NCBI GenBank assembly: GCA_046327715.1
Contig: JAXLXY010000003.1
Coordinates: 62,001-126,000 of the forward strand
Direction of reading: 5' to 3'
Source of the DNA: JADJOM01 sp046327715
Lineage (GTDB): Bacteria > Gemmatimonadota > Gemmatimonadetes > Gemmatimonadales > GWC2-71-9
DNA length: 64,000 nt
The notes below the pieces were generated by a model. The model ran no database searches. It saw only the letters and a list, made by a program, of their open reading frames with translations, and was not told where the DNA came from. Numbering within the stretch: position 1 is the first letter of the stretch; each line of letters opens with the position of its first letter. Position numbers and translations under genes: made by a program. Below, piece after piece: positions 56,975-64,000 of this stretch.

Positions 56975-58062
56975 GGCGACTGCCCTCGGCGTCCTGCTTC
57001 GTCTTCCAGCATGCCGCGAACGTAGCGCGCGCGGCGCACATTCAGGTCCGGATCCTCGACGCCCACCCCCGCCTGCGCGGCCAGGTGCGCCGGCTGCGTG
57101 TGGATGAGCAGCTTGTTCAGCGTGTACAGCCCGCACCGGTCGACCAGGCCGAGCCCCACCCCGAGCCGCACGCCCGACAGCAGATTCATCGTCTCGTCGA
57201 AGGACAGGGAGCGCGCGTACCGCAGCAGCGCGTAGGCCCGCCAGACCTTGTCCTCGATGATTGTCGGCACGTCCCGCAGCAGCACCTCGCGGGCCTGCTC
57301 CTCGTACTCCATCACCTGCCGCACCATCTTGGCCAGGTGATCCAGCAGCTCACGCTCGGTCTTCCCCAGCGTGGTCTGGTTGGACAGCTGGAAGAAATTC
57401 CCGACGACCTCGCTGCCTTCGCCGTACAGGCCCCGAAAGGTCAGCCCGACCTGCGCCAGCCCCTGCAGGACCTTGGTGATTTCCTTGGTCAACACCAAGC
57501 CCGGCAAGTGGATAAGCACCGAGGCCCGGAGCCCTGTCCCGACATTGGTCGGACACGAGGTAAGGTAACCAAACTCAGGGTGAAAAGCGAAAGGAAGTCG
57601 TTGTCCCAGTTCGGTGTCCACGCGGTCGACGTCCTGGTACGCGGCCTCCAGATCGAAGCCCGACCGCAGCCCCTGCAAACGCAGGTGGTCCTCTTCGTTG
57701 AGCATGACGCCGGCACGGGCCTGGACCAGCACCGCGGCCCCCGGACGGACCCCCCGACCCTCGCCCGACCCGGCCAGTTCCCGGCTCACCAGGTGCCGCT
57801 CATGCAGCACCTGGCGGTCGGACTCCGGCAGCCGGTCCAGCCGGAACAGCAGGGCATCGCGCAGGGAGACGGTTGCCTGGGCGGCGCCCAGCACGTCCTG
57901 CAGCACACCCTCCCGCTGGGCGACTGAGGTCCGGGTGCCGAAGGGGTAGGTCTCGAGGTTCCGGGCCAGGCGGATCCGGGTGGAGAGGACCAGGTGGCTC
58001 GCCGGCCCGCTCCCATCCAGCCAGGCCATCCCGCCGTCGGGAAGCAGGCTCAGGTCGATCAC
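56971..58062 (-). CDS. mcsB: Protein-arginine kinase McsB
   Basis: A 363-residue phosphagen-kinase-fold enzyme that phosphorylates protein arginines, tagging proteins for ClpCP. Nucleotide-binding arginines are in STRIRLARNLE; the active-site segments LNEEDHLRLQ, TSCPTNVGTGLRASVLIHLP and LSNQTTLGKTE are complete, so activity is expected. The GTG start overlaps mcsA. No CtsR repressor gene lies nearby, unlike in Bacillus. Confidence 0.95.
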
Positions 58063-58568
58063 GCCTCGCCCCCCTGCCGGCGCAGCCGGTCGCGCAGCTC
58101 GGCGGCGAGTTCGAAGTTCTCGGTCTCGATGGCCAGCTGCAGCTGCTGCCGGAGCTGGCTGGTGGCGGGCTCGGCGGCTGCCGGTGCCTCGCCGCGGGAG
58201 GCATACCGTTCTCCCAGATGCCGGCTGGAGCCGTGCAGGCGGCGGAGCAGGTCCCGGAGGGGGCCCTCGAAGGTCCGGTAGCAGTCCGCGCATCCCAGCC
58301 GGCCAGATTCCCGGAAGTCCGCCAGCGTTGCACCGCAGGTCGGGCAGGCACCGGTGGGGGTGATGCCCGGCAGGGCGGCCTGGGCCTCCAGCCCCTTGCC
58401 CATCGTCGCGAGGAAAGTGCCGACCGGGGTCTTGGCCAGGCTGGAGGTGCTCTCGACGCCCTTCTCGGCGGCGCACCGCTCGCAGAGGTGCAGCGTGACC
58501 ACCTGCTCCTGGGCGATCTGGGTGAGATGCACCACGGCATCCCGTTCGTGGCACTGGTCGCAGCGCAT
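58059..58568 (-). CDS. mcsA: McsA-like zinc-finger activator of McsB
   Basis: A 169-residue protein with four CxxC pairs (Cys3/6, 29/32, 75/78, 93/96) forming two zinc sites and a C-terminal UVR motif (ENFELAAELRDRLRR). This is the McsA layout; McsA stimulates McsB kinase activity. Its ATG shares one base with the lolD stop (TAATG) and its stop overlaps mcsB, so the proteolysis module is translated together with lolCD. Confidence 0.92.
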   Translation of the reverse strand: MRCDQCHERDAVVHLTQIAQEQVVTLHLCERCAAEKGVESTSSLAKTPVGTFLATMGKGLEAQAALPGITPTGACPTCGATLADFRESGRLGCADCYRTFEGPLRDLLRRLHGSSRHLGERYASRGEAPAAAEPATSQLRQQLQLAIETENFELAAELRDRLRRQGGEA

Positions 58569-59269
58569 TACCGCTCCACCTCCACCCGGTCCACCGGCAC
58601 CAGGCGCCCTTCGTCCACCGCCAGGACCCGGTCGGCCCGGGCGGCCAGCTGCCGGTTGTGCGTCACCACCACCAGCGCGGTCTCGAAGTCCCGGGCCAGC
58701 GTCGCGAGCAGCTCGTGCAGCCGCTCCGCCTGCGCCAGGTCGAGGTTGCCGGAGGGCTCGTCGGCCAGCACCACCCGCGGATCATTGGCGAGCGCCCGCG
58801 CCACGGCCACCCGCTGCTGCTCCCCGCCGGAGAGCATGTGGGGCCGGTGCAGCAGCCGCGCCGACAGTCCCACCGACGCCAGCAGGGCCTCCGCCCGCGC
58901 CCGCGCCGCCGCCTCCGAGACGCCCGCGATGCGCTGGGGCAGCATCACGTTCTCGACCGCGGTGAAGTCCCGCAGCAGGTGGTGGAACTGGAACACGAAC
59001 CCGATGCGGCGGTTCCGCAGCCGCTCGAGCGTGGCCTCCTCGGCGGTGGCCAAATCCACGCCGTCCAACTGGATGCTCCCGCTGGTGGGCCGGTCGAGGG
59101 CACCCAGCAGCTGCAGCAGCGTGCTCTTCCCCGCCCCGCTCGCGCCCACGATCGCAATGAACTCCCCCGGGGCCACGTCGAGGTCCACCCCCGTCAGGAT
59201 CTCGAGGGGACGGCCGTCGCCACCGGTGTAGACCCGGCAGACGCCCCGGGCGGAGAGGACGGCGCTCAT
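58568..59269 (-). CDS. lolD: Lipoprotein-releasing ABC ATPase LolD
   Basis: A 233-residue ATPase of the LolCDE/MacB class driving release of lipoproteins from the inner membrane to LolA. Walker A is GASGAGKST, the signature LSGGEQQRVAVARAL, Walker B VVLADEPSGNLD, followed by VTHNRQL. Its ATG overlaps the permease stop by ATGA. Lysine tRNA ligase and RF2 lie upstream in the same run. Confidence 0.95.
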   Translation of the reverse strand: MSAVLSARGVCRVYTGGDGRPLEILTGVDLDVAPGEFIAIVGASGAGKSTLLQLLGALDRPTSGSIQLDGVDLATAEEATLERLRNRRIGFVFQFHHLLRDFTAVENVMLPQRIAGVSEAAARARAEALLASVGLSARLLHRPHMLSGGEQQRVAVARALANDPRVVLADEPSGNLDLAQAERLHELLATLARDFETALVVVTHNRQLAARADRVLAVDEGRLVPVDRVEVER

Positions 59270-60561
59270 TCGTGCCGGATCGCTTCGACGGGCTCGAGCC
59301 GGGCCGCGCCCCGCGAGGGCGGCAGGGTGGCCACGATCGCCAGGACGAGGCTGGCCACCACGATCAGCACCACGTCGAGCACCTCCACGTGGACCGGGAT
59401 GTGATCCACGAAGTAGACCGAGGGATCGATCCGGATCAGGTTGCCCCGGTCGACCACGACCGCGATCCCGAGCCCGCTCACCAGGCCAAGCAGAACGCCC
59501 ACCAGCCCCACGATGGCGCCCTGGGCCAGGAAGATCCGCCCCACTCCGCCGGCCGGCAGTCCCATCGCCCGCAGGATGCCGATCTCGCGGGTCTTCTCTG
59601 CCACCACCATCGTCAGGGTGCCCACGATATTGAAGCCCGCGACCACCATGATGAAGAAGATCACCAGCCCCATCGCGAGCTTCTCCAGCTTGAGCGCGCT
59701 GAACAGGGTCGAGTTCTGGGTCTGCCAGTCGAGCGCCCGGTAGGGATAGCCGAGCTTCTCCTCGAGCCGGCGCCCGACAGCCGGGGCCTCCCAGGGGTCA
59801 GCCAGCTTGATCTGGACGCCGCTCACCGCGTCGCCGAGGCCGGTGAAGCGCTGGGCCGTCTCCCGGGAGATCAGCACGAACTGGTTGTCGTACAGGAACA
59901 TTCCGGTCTCGAAGGTGCCCGTGACCTCGAACTTCCAGTACCGTGGTACCCCGACGCCGAGGGCGCGGTTCACTTCGGGGGGCTTGGCCGGGACCAGGGT
60001 GACGATGTCGCCGGGATAGACCGTCATGCGCTCTGCCAGCCGGCTGCCGAGCACGATGCCGCCGTCGACCTCGGGCCGGGTGGCCCGGAAGGAGAGGTCG
60101 CCTCGGGTGATTGCCTGTGGCAGGGTGGTCACCGCCTGGCGGCCGGTATCGCTCTCCATGCCGAGGACATTCACCCCCTCGGCGTAATCGGCGCCGGCGC
60201 TCAGGACCGACTGGGTGAGGACCTCCGGCGACGCGGCGATGACTCCCGGCTCAGCCCGCACCACCTCCACCACGTGACGCCAGTCGTCCATCCGCAGGCC
60301 GTTCCCGTAGGTGAGCACCCGGAGGTGGGGATTGGCCACCAGGATCCGCTCGCGCAGGTCGTTGCGCAGTCCGTTCATCACGCCGAGGACCACGATCAGC
60401 GCGCACACCCCGACCGCCACCCCACCGGTGGCGATCGCGGTGATCAGCGAGACCCGCCCCGAGGCCCGCCGGCTGCGCAGGTAGCGCCGGGCGATGTCCC
60501 GCTCCAGCGGCGAGGGCCACCGGAACAGTTCGCGCAGCCGGACCCCCCGGGCGCTCGCCAT
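59266..60561 (-). CDS. lolC: Lipoprotein-releasing permease LolC/LolE
   Basis: A 431-residue permease with the LolC/E layout: one N-terminal helix (about residues 40-65), a large periplasmic domain, then three C-terminal helices (about 285-405). ERDIARRYLRSRRASGRVSL near the start and EKTREIGILRAMG in the coupling loop are typical. With only one permease gene beside lolD, the complex may be a homodimeric LolF-type rather than LolC/LolE. It starts 2 nt after lysS. Confidence 0.93.
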   Translation of the reverse strand: MASARGVRLRELFRWPSPLERDIARRYLRSRRASGRVSLITAIATGGVAVGVCALIVVLGVMNGLRNDLRERILVANPHLRVLTYGNGLRMDDWRHVVEVVRAEPGVIAASPEVLTQSVLSAGADYAEGVNVLGMESDTGRQAVTTLPQAITRGDLSFRATRPEVDGGIVLGSRLAERMTVYPGDIVTLVPAKPPEVNRALGVGVPRYWKFEVTGTFETGMFLYDNQFVLISRETAQRFTGLGDAVSGVQIKLADPWEAPAVGRRLEEKLGYPYRALDWQTQNSTLFSALKLEKLAMGLVIFFIMVVAGFNIVGTLTMVVAEKTREIGILRAMGLPAGGVGRIFLAQGAIVGLVGVLLGLVSGLGIAVVVDRGNLIRIDPSVYFVDHIPVHVEVLDVVLIVVASLVLAIVATLPPSRGAARLEPVEAIRHE

Positions 60562-60563
60562 GG

Positions 60564-62078
60564 TCAATCCTCCGGCCGCATGGCCGGGAAGAGGATCACG
60601 TCGCGGATCGAGGGCTGGCCGGTGAGCAGCATGACCACCCGGTCGATGCCGATGCCCATGCCGCCCGTGGGGGGCATCCCGTACTCGAGGGCGCGGACAT
60701 AGTCGGCGTCGTAGGGCTGGGCCTCGTCGTTGCCTGCCGCGCGCTGCCGCACCTGGTCCTCGAACCGGGCCCGCTGGTCGTCGGGGTCGTTGAGCTCGCT
60801 GAACGCGTTGGCGATCTCCCGGCACTGGATGAAGAGCTCGAACCGCTCGGTCAGCCCCGGGTGCGTCCGGTGTTCCTTGGCCAGCGGCGAAAGCGGCTTC
60901 GGATAGTCAATCACGAACGTGGGCTGGGTCAGCCGGGGCTCCAGGAAGGCGGCGAACATCTCGTCGAGCAGCTTGCCCCCGGTGAAGGCACGCACCTCGT
61001 CCCGCGGGAGGCCGGCATCGACCAGGCGCGCCCGCATGACTTCCTCCGTCGCGGTGAGCACGTCCACGCCGGCGTGCTCCCGGATGCCATCGACGAACCC
61101 CACCCGGCGGAACGGTGGCCCGAAGTCGAGGACAACCCCGTCGCGCTCCAGGGTGGTGCCACCGCCGCTCACCTCCGCCACCAGTTCCCGGAGCAGGCCC
61201 TCGGCGAGGTCCATCATGTCGCCGTAGTCGGCGTAGGCCTGGTAGAGCTCCAGCATGGTGAACTCGGGATTGTGCGTCCGGTCCATCCCCTCGTTCCGGA
61301 AGTCGTGCCCGATCTCGTACACCCGCTCGATGCCCCCGACCACCAGTCGCTTGAGGTAGAGCTCATCCGCGATGCGGAGGTAGAGCGGCATGTCCAGCGC
61401 ATTGTGGTGCGTGATGAACGGGCGCGCCGCCGCCCCGCCGTAGAGCGGCTGCAGGACCGGGGTCTCGACCTCCAGGAAGCCGCGGGCGTCGAGGAAGGCG
61501 CGCACCCGGGAGATGATCCGGGACCGCAGGCGGAACACCTCCCGGACCTCGGGATGGACCGCCAGGTCGGCGTAGCGCTGCCGGTACCGGACCTCCGGGT
61601 CGGCCACGCCGCCGTGGGTCCGCGCGGTGCCGTCCTCGAGCACCTCGACCTTGGGCCGCGGCAGCGGCTTGAGCGACTTGCTCAGCAGCTCCACCGCCGC
61701 CCCCCGGACGGTGATCTCGCCCGACCGGGTCTTCATCAGGCGGCCGCGCACCCCCACGTGGTCGTCGAGGTCGAGCAGCTGCAGCATCGCCCAGGTCGGG
61801 GCGTCCAGCTGGTCGGCCCGGAGGTAGACCTGCAGCCGGCCCGACTCGTCCTCCACGTGCCCGAAGACGACCTTGCCCTTGGGCCGCCACGCCTGGATCC
61901 GGCCGGCGATCGTGACCTCGGGCCCGTCCTCGCCCATGGCATCCTGGTAGAGGGCCAGCGCCGCGCGGGCGGTGTGGCTCCGGGCGAAGCGGTAGGCGAA
62001 CGGCCTCACGCCGAGGGCCTCGAGGGCCGCGCGCTTCTCGCGCCGGTGCCGTTCCGGCTGGCTCAGCTCGTCGCTCAC
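60564..62078 (-). CDS. lysS: Lysine-tRNA ligase (class II)
   Basis: A 504-residue class II synthetase. An N-terminal OB-fold anticodon-binding domain (about residues 50-155) precedes the catalytic core with motif 1 (FLEVETPVLQPLYGGAAARP), motif 2 (FRNEGMDRTHNPEFTMLE) and motif 3 (GIGIDRVVMLLTG). The ATG overlaps the prfB stop. prfB-lysS adjacency is widespread. Confidence 0.97.
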   Translation of the reverse strand: MSDELSQPERHRREKRAALEALGVRPFAYRFARSHTARAALALYQDAMGEDGPEVTIAGRIQAWRPKGKVVFGHVEDESGRLQVYLRADQLDAPTWAMLQLLDLDDHVGVRGRLMKTRSGEITVRGAAVELLSKSLKPLPRPKVEVLEDGTARTHGGVADPEVRYRQRYADLAVHPEVREVFRLRSRIISRVRAFLDARGFLEVETPVLQPLYGGAAARPFITHHNALDMPLYLRIADELYLKRLVVGGIERVYEIGHDFRNEGMDRTHNPEFTMLELYQAYADYGDMMDLAEGLLRELVAEVSGGGTTLERDGVVLDFGPPFRRVGFVDGIREHAGVDVLTATEEVMRARLVDAGLPRDEVRAFTGGKLLDEMFAAFLEPRLTQPTFVIDYPKPLSPLAKEHRTHPGLTERFELFIQCREIANAFSELNDPDDQRARFEDQVRQRAAGNDEAQPYDADYVRALEYGMPPTGGMGIGIDRVVMLLTGQPSIRDVILFPAMRPED

Positions 62079-63179
62079 GCCGCCTTGCCCCCGAATTGCT
62101 TGAGGTAGGCCTCGATGAAGGCGTCGAGGTCGCCGTCCATCACCCGCTGCACGTCGCCCACCTTGAGCTCGGTCCGGTGATCGTTGACCATGGTGTAGGG
62201 CTGGAACACGTAGGACCGGATCTGGTTGCCCCAGGAGTTGTCGGTCTTGGTGGCCTCGAGCTTGGCCCGCTCGGCCTCCTGCTCCTCGAGCTTCTTCTGG
62301 TAGATCGCGGCGCGGAGCATCTTCATGGCCGTCGCCTTGTTCTTCCCCTGGCTGCGCTCCTGCTGGCAGGCCACCACGAGCCCGGTCGGGAGGTGCGTCA
62401 GCCGGACCGCCGAGCTGGTCTTGTTCACGTGCTGGCCCCCCGCCCCGGAGGCCCGGTACACATCCATCTTGATGTCCTCCTCGCGGAGGTCCACTTCGAT
62501 GGTGTCATCGATGTCGGGGTAGACGAAGACCGACGCGAAGGAGGTGTGGCGCCGAGCCTGCGAGTCGAAGGGCGAGATCCGCACCAGCCGGTGGACCCCC
62601 TTCTCCGCCTTGATGAAGCCGTAGGCGTACTGCCCCTTGATTTCGATCGACGCCGACTTGATCCCCGCCTCCTCGCCATCCACCCGGTCGAGGATGCTCA
62701 CCTCGAAGTCGTGCCGCTCCGCCCAGCGCACATACATGCGCAGCAGCATCTCGGCCCAGTCCTGCGACTCGGTGCCCCCGGCCCCGGGGTGGATCGTCAG
62801 GATCGCGTTGCCCGCGTCATCGGGACCCTGCAGCATGGCCTGGAGCTCGAAGTTCTCCACCGAGCGCTCCAGCCGCTCCACCTCCGTCACCAGCTCGGCC
62901 GAGAGGTCGGGGTCGGGCTCGGCCTGCAGGAGTTCGACCATGGCGCGGGCATCGCCCAGCCGTCGGCCGATGTCGGCCTCCGGCAGGAGCCACGCCTTCA
63001 GCTCCTTGACCTCCTGCACCACCTGCCGGGCCTCGTCTCCCCGGGACCAGAACGCCGGATCGGCCTGCCGGGCCTCCAGCTCCAGCAGGCGCTGCTGCTT
63101 GGCGGGGAGGTCAAAGAAACCCTCGGATCTGGGAGGTCCGCTGGTCGAGATTGTCGAGCCGTTCGATGAGGTCGCGCAT
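62075..63179 (-). CDS. prfB: Peptide chain release factor 2 (programmed +1 frameshift)
   Basis: RF2 terminates at UGA and UAA. The true start is ATG 63179 (MRDLIERLDNLDQRTSQIRG). After 22 codons an in-frame TGA (63113-63111) follows CTT; slipping +1 reads GAC and continues to 62075, giving 367 residues. The SPF anticodon-mimic motif is in ISPFDSQARRH and the GGQ motif in ASGAGGQHVNK. Without the shift the longer open frame would have an unrelated N-terminus. No Shine-Dalgarno is obvious at the start. Confidence 0.95.
63110..63126 (-). promoter_or_regulatory. RF2 autoregulatory +1 frameshift site
   Basis: Minus strand CGAGGGTTTCTTTGAC: the slippery CTT-TGA-C heptamer, preceded at the usual 3-nt distance by a Shine-Dalgarno-like GAGGG. 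This is the classic RF2 feedback element: low RF2 slows UGA reading, favouring the shift. Confidence 0.93.
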
Positions 63180-63217
63180 AGAGGCCAGTCTGGTCCGGTG
63201 CGAAAGTGGTAAGTGCG

Positions 63218-63225
63218 CAAAGATA
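63218..63225 (-). promoter_or_regulatory. TATCTTTG box upstream of prfB
   Basis: Minus-strand TATCTTTG, with TATCTT ending 40 nt before the prfB ATG. It fits the TAnnTTTG -7 element known from Bacteroidetes and the TATCTT boxes elsewhere in this window. No clear upstream element. Confidence 0.45.
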
Positions 63226-63282
63226 AGCGGTTTCCCGCCAACTTCACGATTGTGCCCGGGGGGCGTGGCTCCCCAACGGCAA

Positions 63283-63307
63283 CGCCGCCGGGGAGTCCCC
63301 GGCGGCG
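63283..63307 (-). terminator. Hairpin between the right-edge gene and prfB
   Basis: CGCCGCCGGGG (63283-63293) and CCCCGGCGGCG (63297-63307) form a perfect 11-bp stem with a 3-nt loop, 36 nt after the stop of the right-edge gene. No U-tract follows. Confidence 0.6.
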
Positions 63308-63342
63308 TGGGAAGGCCGCGGTGCCCGGTCCTGTGCCTGCGG

Positions 63343-64000
63343 CTAGAAGACCCGCTGGCCGCCGGCGAGGATCTCGTTGAGCGCGTCGGTGAAATAGGTG
63401 GTGGACTCCGCCAGCTCCTTCCCCACCTGATCGGTGTACTCCTCCCAGCTCTTCTGGATCTCCTCCTGGAAGAGCTCCTTGAGCGTCCCGTTGGCCACCC
63501 CTTCCTTGCGCCGGTCCGGGTAGTAGACCGCGAGGTCCGAGATCAGGGCGCGTGCCAGCCGCCGCGCCTTCTGCGACGGGTCCTGGGAAAGGAACGGATT
63601 GACCGGGCGGCCCGCTGGCCGGGCCGGCGCCACCGGAGCCCCCGTTGCGGGTGCCGGGGCGACGGGGGCGGCCGGCACCGGCGGTGTCGGCGGCGCCGAC
63701 GGCGGCACCGGTCGCGCAGGGACAGCCGGCGCGGCCGGCGGGCTGGCCACGGTGGGGCGGACGGCCGGTGGTGGCATCATCGGCGCACGAGGCGCCCCCG
63801 CGGCGGGCGGGAACTGTCGCGGCGCCGTCGGACGCGGGGCGGACGGCACGGCCGGTGGGGCCGCCGTCGGCCGGTGGGGTGGCGGGGCCGGGGGAGCCGG
63901 GGGTGGAGCCGCTGGTGGTGGCGGGGCCGGCGGCGCCGCTTCGGCGGCGGGCGGCACCTGCACCGCCGGGCGCGGCGCGGTGATCTCCTCGACAGGCGGG
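63343..64000 (-). CDS. Pro/Ala-rich protein with conserved-looking C-terminal domain (partial)
   Basis: The reading frame stays open to the window edge, so the N-terminus is missing; the apparent GTG at 63963 is probably internal. A low-complexity Pro/Ala linker (over 100 residues) is followed by an 80-residue domain with KARRLARALISDLAVYYPDR, TLKELFQEEIQKSWEEYTDQ and a terminal ALNEILAGGQRVF. Similar C-terminal domains occur, as I recall, in zinc-ribbon (MJ0042-type) proteins of myxobacteria and relatives, so a zinc ribbon may lie in the unseen part. Function unknown. Confidence 0.7.
   Translation of the reverse strand, partial: PPVEEITAPRPAVQVPPAAEAAPPAPPPPAAPPPAPPAPPPHRPTAAPPAVPSAPRPTAPRQFPPAAGAPRAPMMPPPAVRPTVASPPAAPAVPARPVPPSAPPTPPVPAAPVAPAPATGAPVAPARPAGRPVNPFLSQDPSQKARRLARALISDLAVYYPDRRKEGVANGTLKELFQEEIQKSWEEYTDQVGKELAESTTYFTDALNEILAGGQRVF

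Noticed and set aside
63111..63113. Selenocysteine codon in prfB
   Set aside because: The in-frame TGA is in the standard RF2 CTTTGAC context with an SD-like stimulator; no SECIS-like need.
62075..63247. RF2 as one uninterrupted 390-residue frame
   Set aside because: Its N-terminal 45 residues do not resemble RF2, whereas the frameshifted product starts with a normal RF2 N-terminus.

Overview
The window is a gene-dense bacterial chromosome segment of very high GC (about 70% by eye) with many GTG starts and long runs of genes joined by 4-base ATGA/GTGA overlaps. It encodes a diderm envelope with LPS: Kdo synthesis, lipid A synthesis, and the Lpt, Lol, Bam and Skp machineries. It also carries genes better known from Firmicutes (mcsA-mcsB-clpC, bshC, a YfhO-like protein). 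This mix suggests Gemmatimonadota or a relative in the FCB group. That assignment is inference from gene content; no rRNA marker is present.

Layout. 1-4.0 kb: the end of a CzcA/CusA-type RND pump, a VanZ-like membrane protein, and an ABC exporter (permease plus ATPase). 4.1-15.3 kb, plus strand: a coiled-coil membrane protein, a trpG/pabA amidotransferase, then a tightly coupled envelope operon kdsB-pyrG-kdsA-kdsC-lptC-lptA-like-lptB-rpoN-GT2. It starts at a promoter whose -35 lies inside the preceding terminator hairpin. 15.3-22.2 kb, plus: a beta-propeller lipoprotein, then a surface-glycan run (GT4, flippase-like LPG_synthase_TM protein, YfhO, polyprenyl-P sugar synthase) ending in dapF. 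22.2-22.65 kb: an intergenic gap with an 81% AT island. 22.65-32.5 kb, minus: TPR protein, tRNA-Arg(CCT), apt, acyP, dedA, pcm, surE, merR, gpsA, plsY, der, DUF512 radical SAM protein, pilA behind a sigma-54 promoter, cytochrome c, tRNA-Gly(CCC). 32.6-44.7 kb, minus: TPR protein, larC, thrC, small ORF, uvrC, murJ, small coiled-coil protein, bshC, methyltransferase, rlmH, glutamate dehydrogenase. 44.7-54.4 kb, minus: lpxK, DUF374 acyltransferase, lpxB, Gfo/Idh oxidoreductase, lpxA, fabZ, lpxC, lpxD, skp, bamA. 54.5-63.2 kb, minus: clpC, mcsB, mcsA, lolD, lolC/E, lysS, prfB (with a programmed +1 frameshift). The right edge holds an incomplete Pro/Ala-rich protein.

How the genes work together. 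Most of an outer-membrane factory is encoded in 64 kb. KdsB/A/C make and activate Kdo; LpxA/C/D/B/K make lipid A; LptB/C and an LptA-like protein move LPS; LolCD exports lipoproteins; Skp and BamA insert barrels; MurJ flips lipid II. Not seen here are KdsD, WaaA, LptD/E/F/G, LpxH/LpxI, CtsR and GnnB.

No IS element, prophage, CRISPR array or obvious defence island is visible. The most interesting signals are regulatory or architectural: a recurrent TATCTT box just upstream of first genes (suggesting near-leaderless mRNAs), the sigma-54 pilA promoter in the same window as rpoN, an orphan promoter in the AT island, an apparent CTG start for lpxD, and an LptB with a long N-terminal extension.
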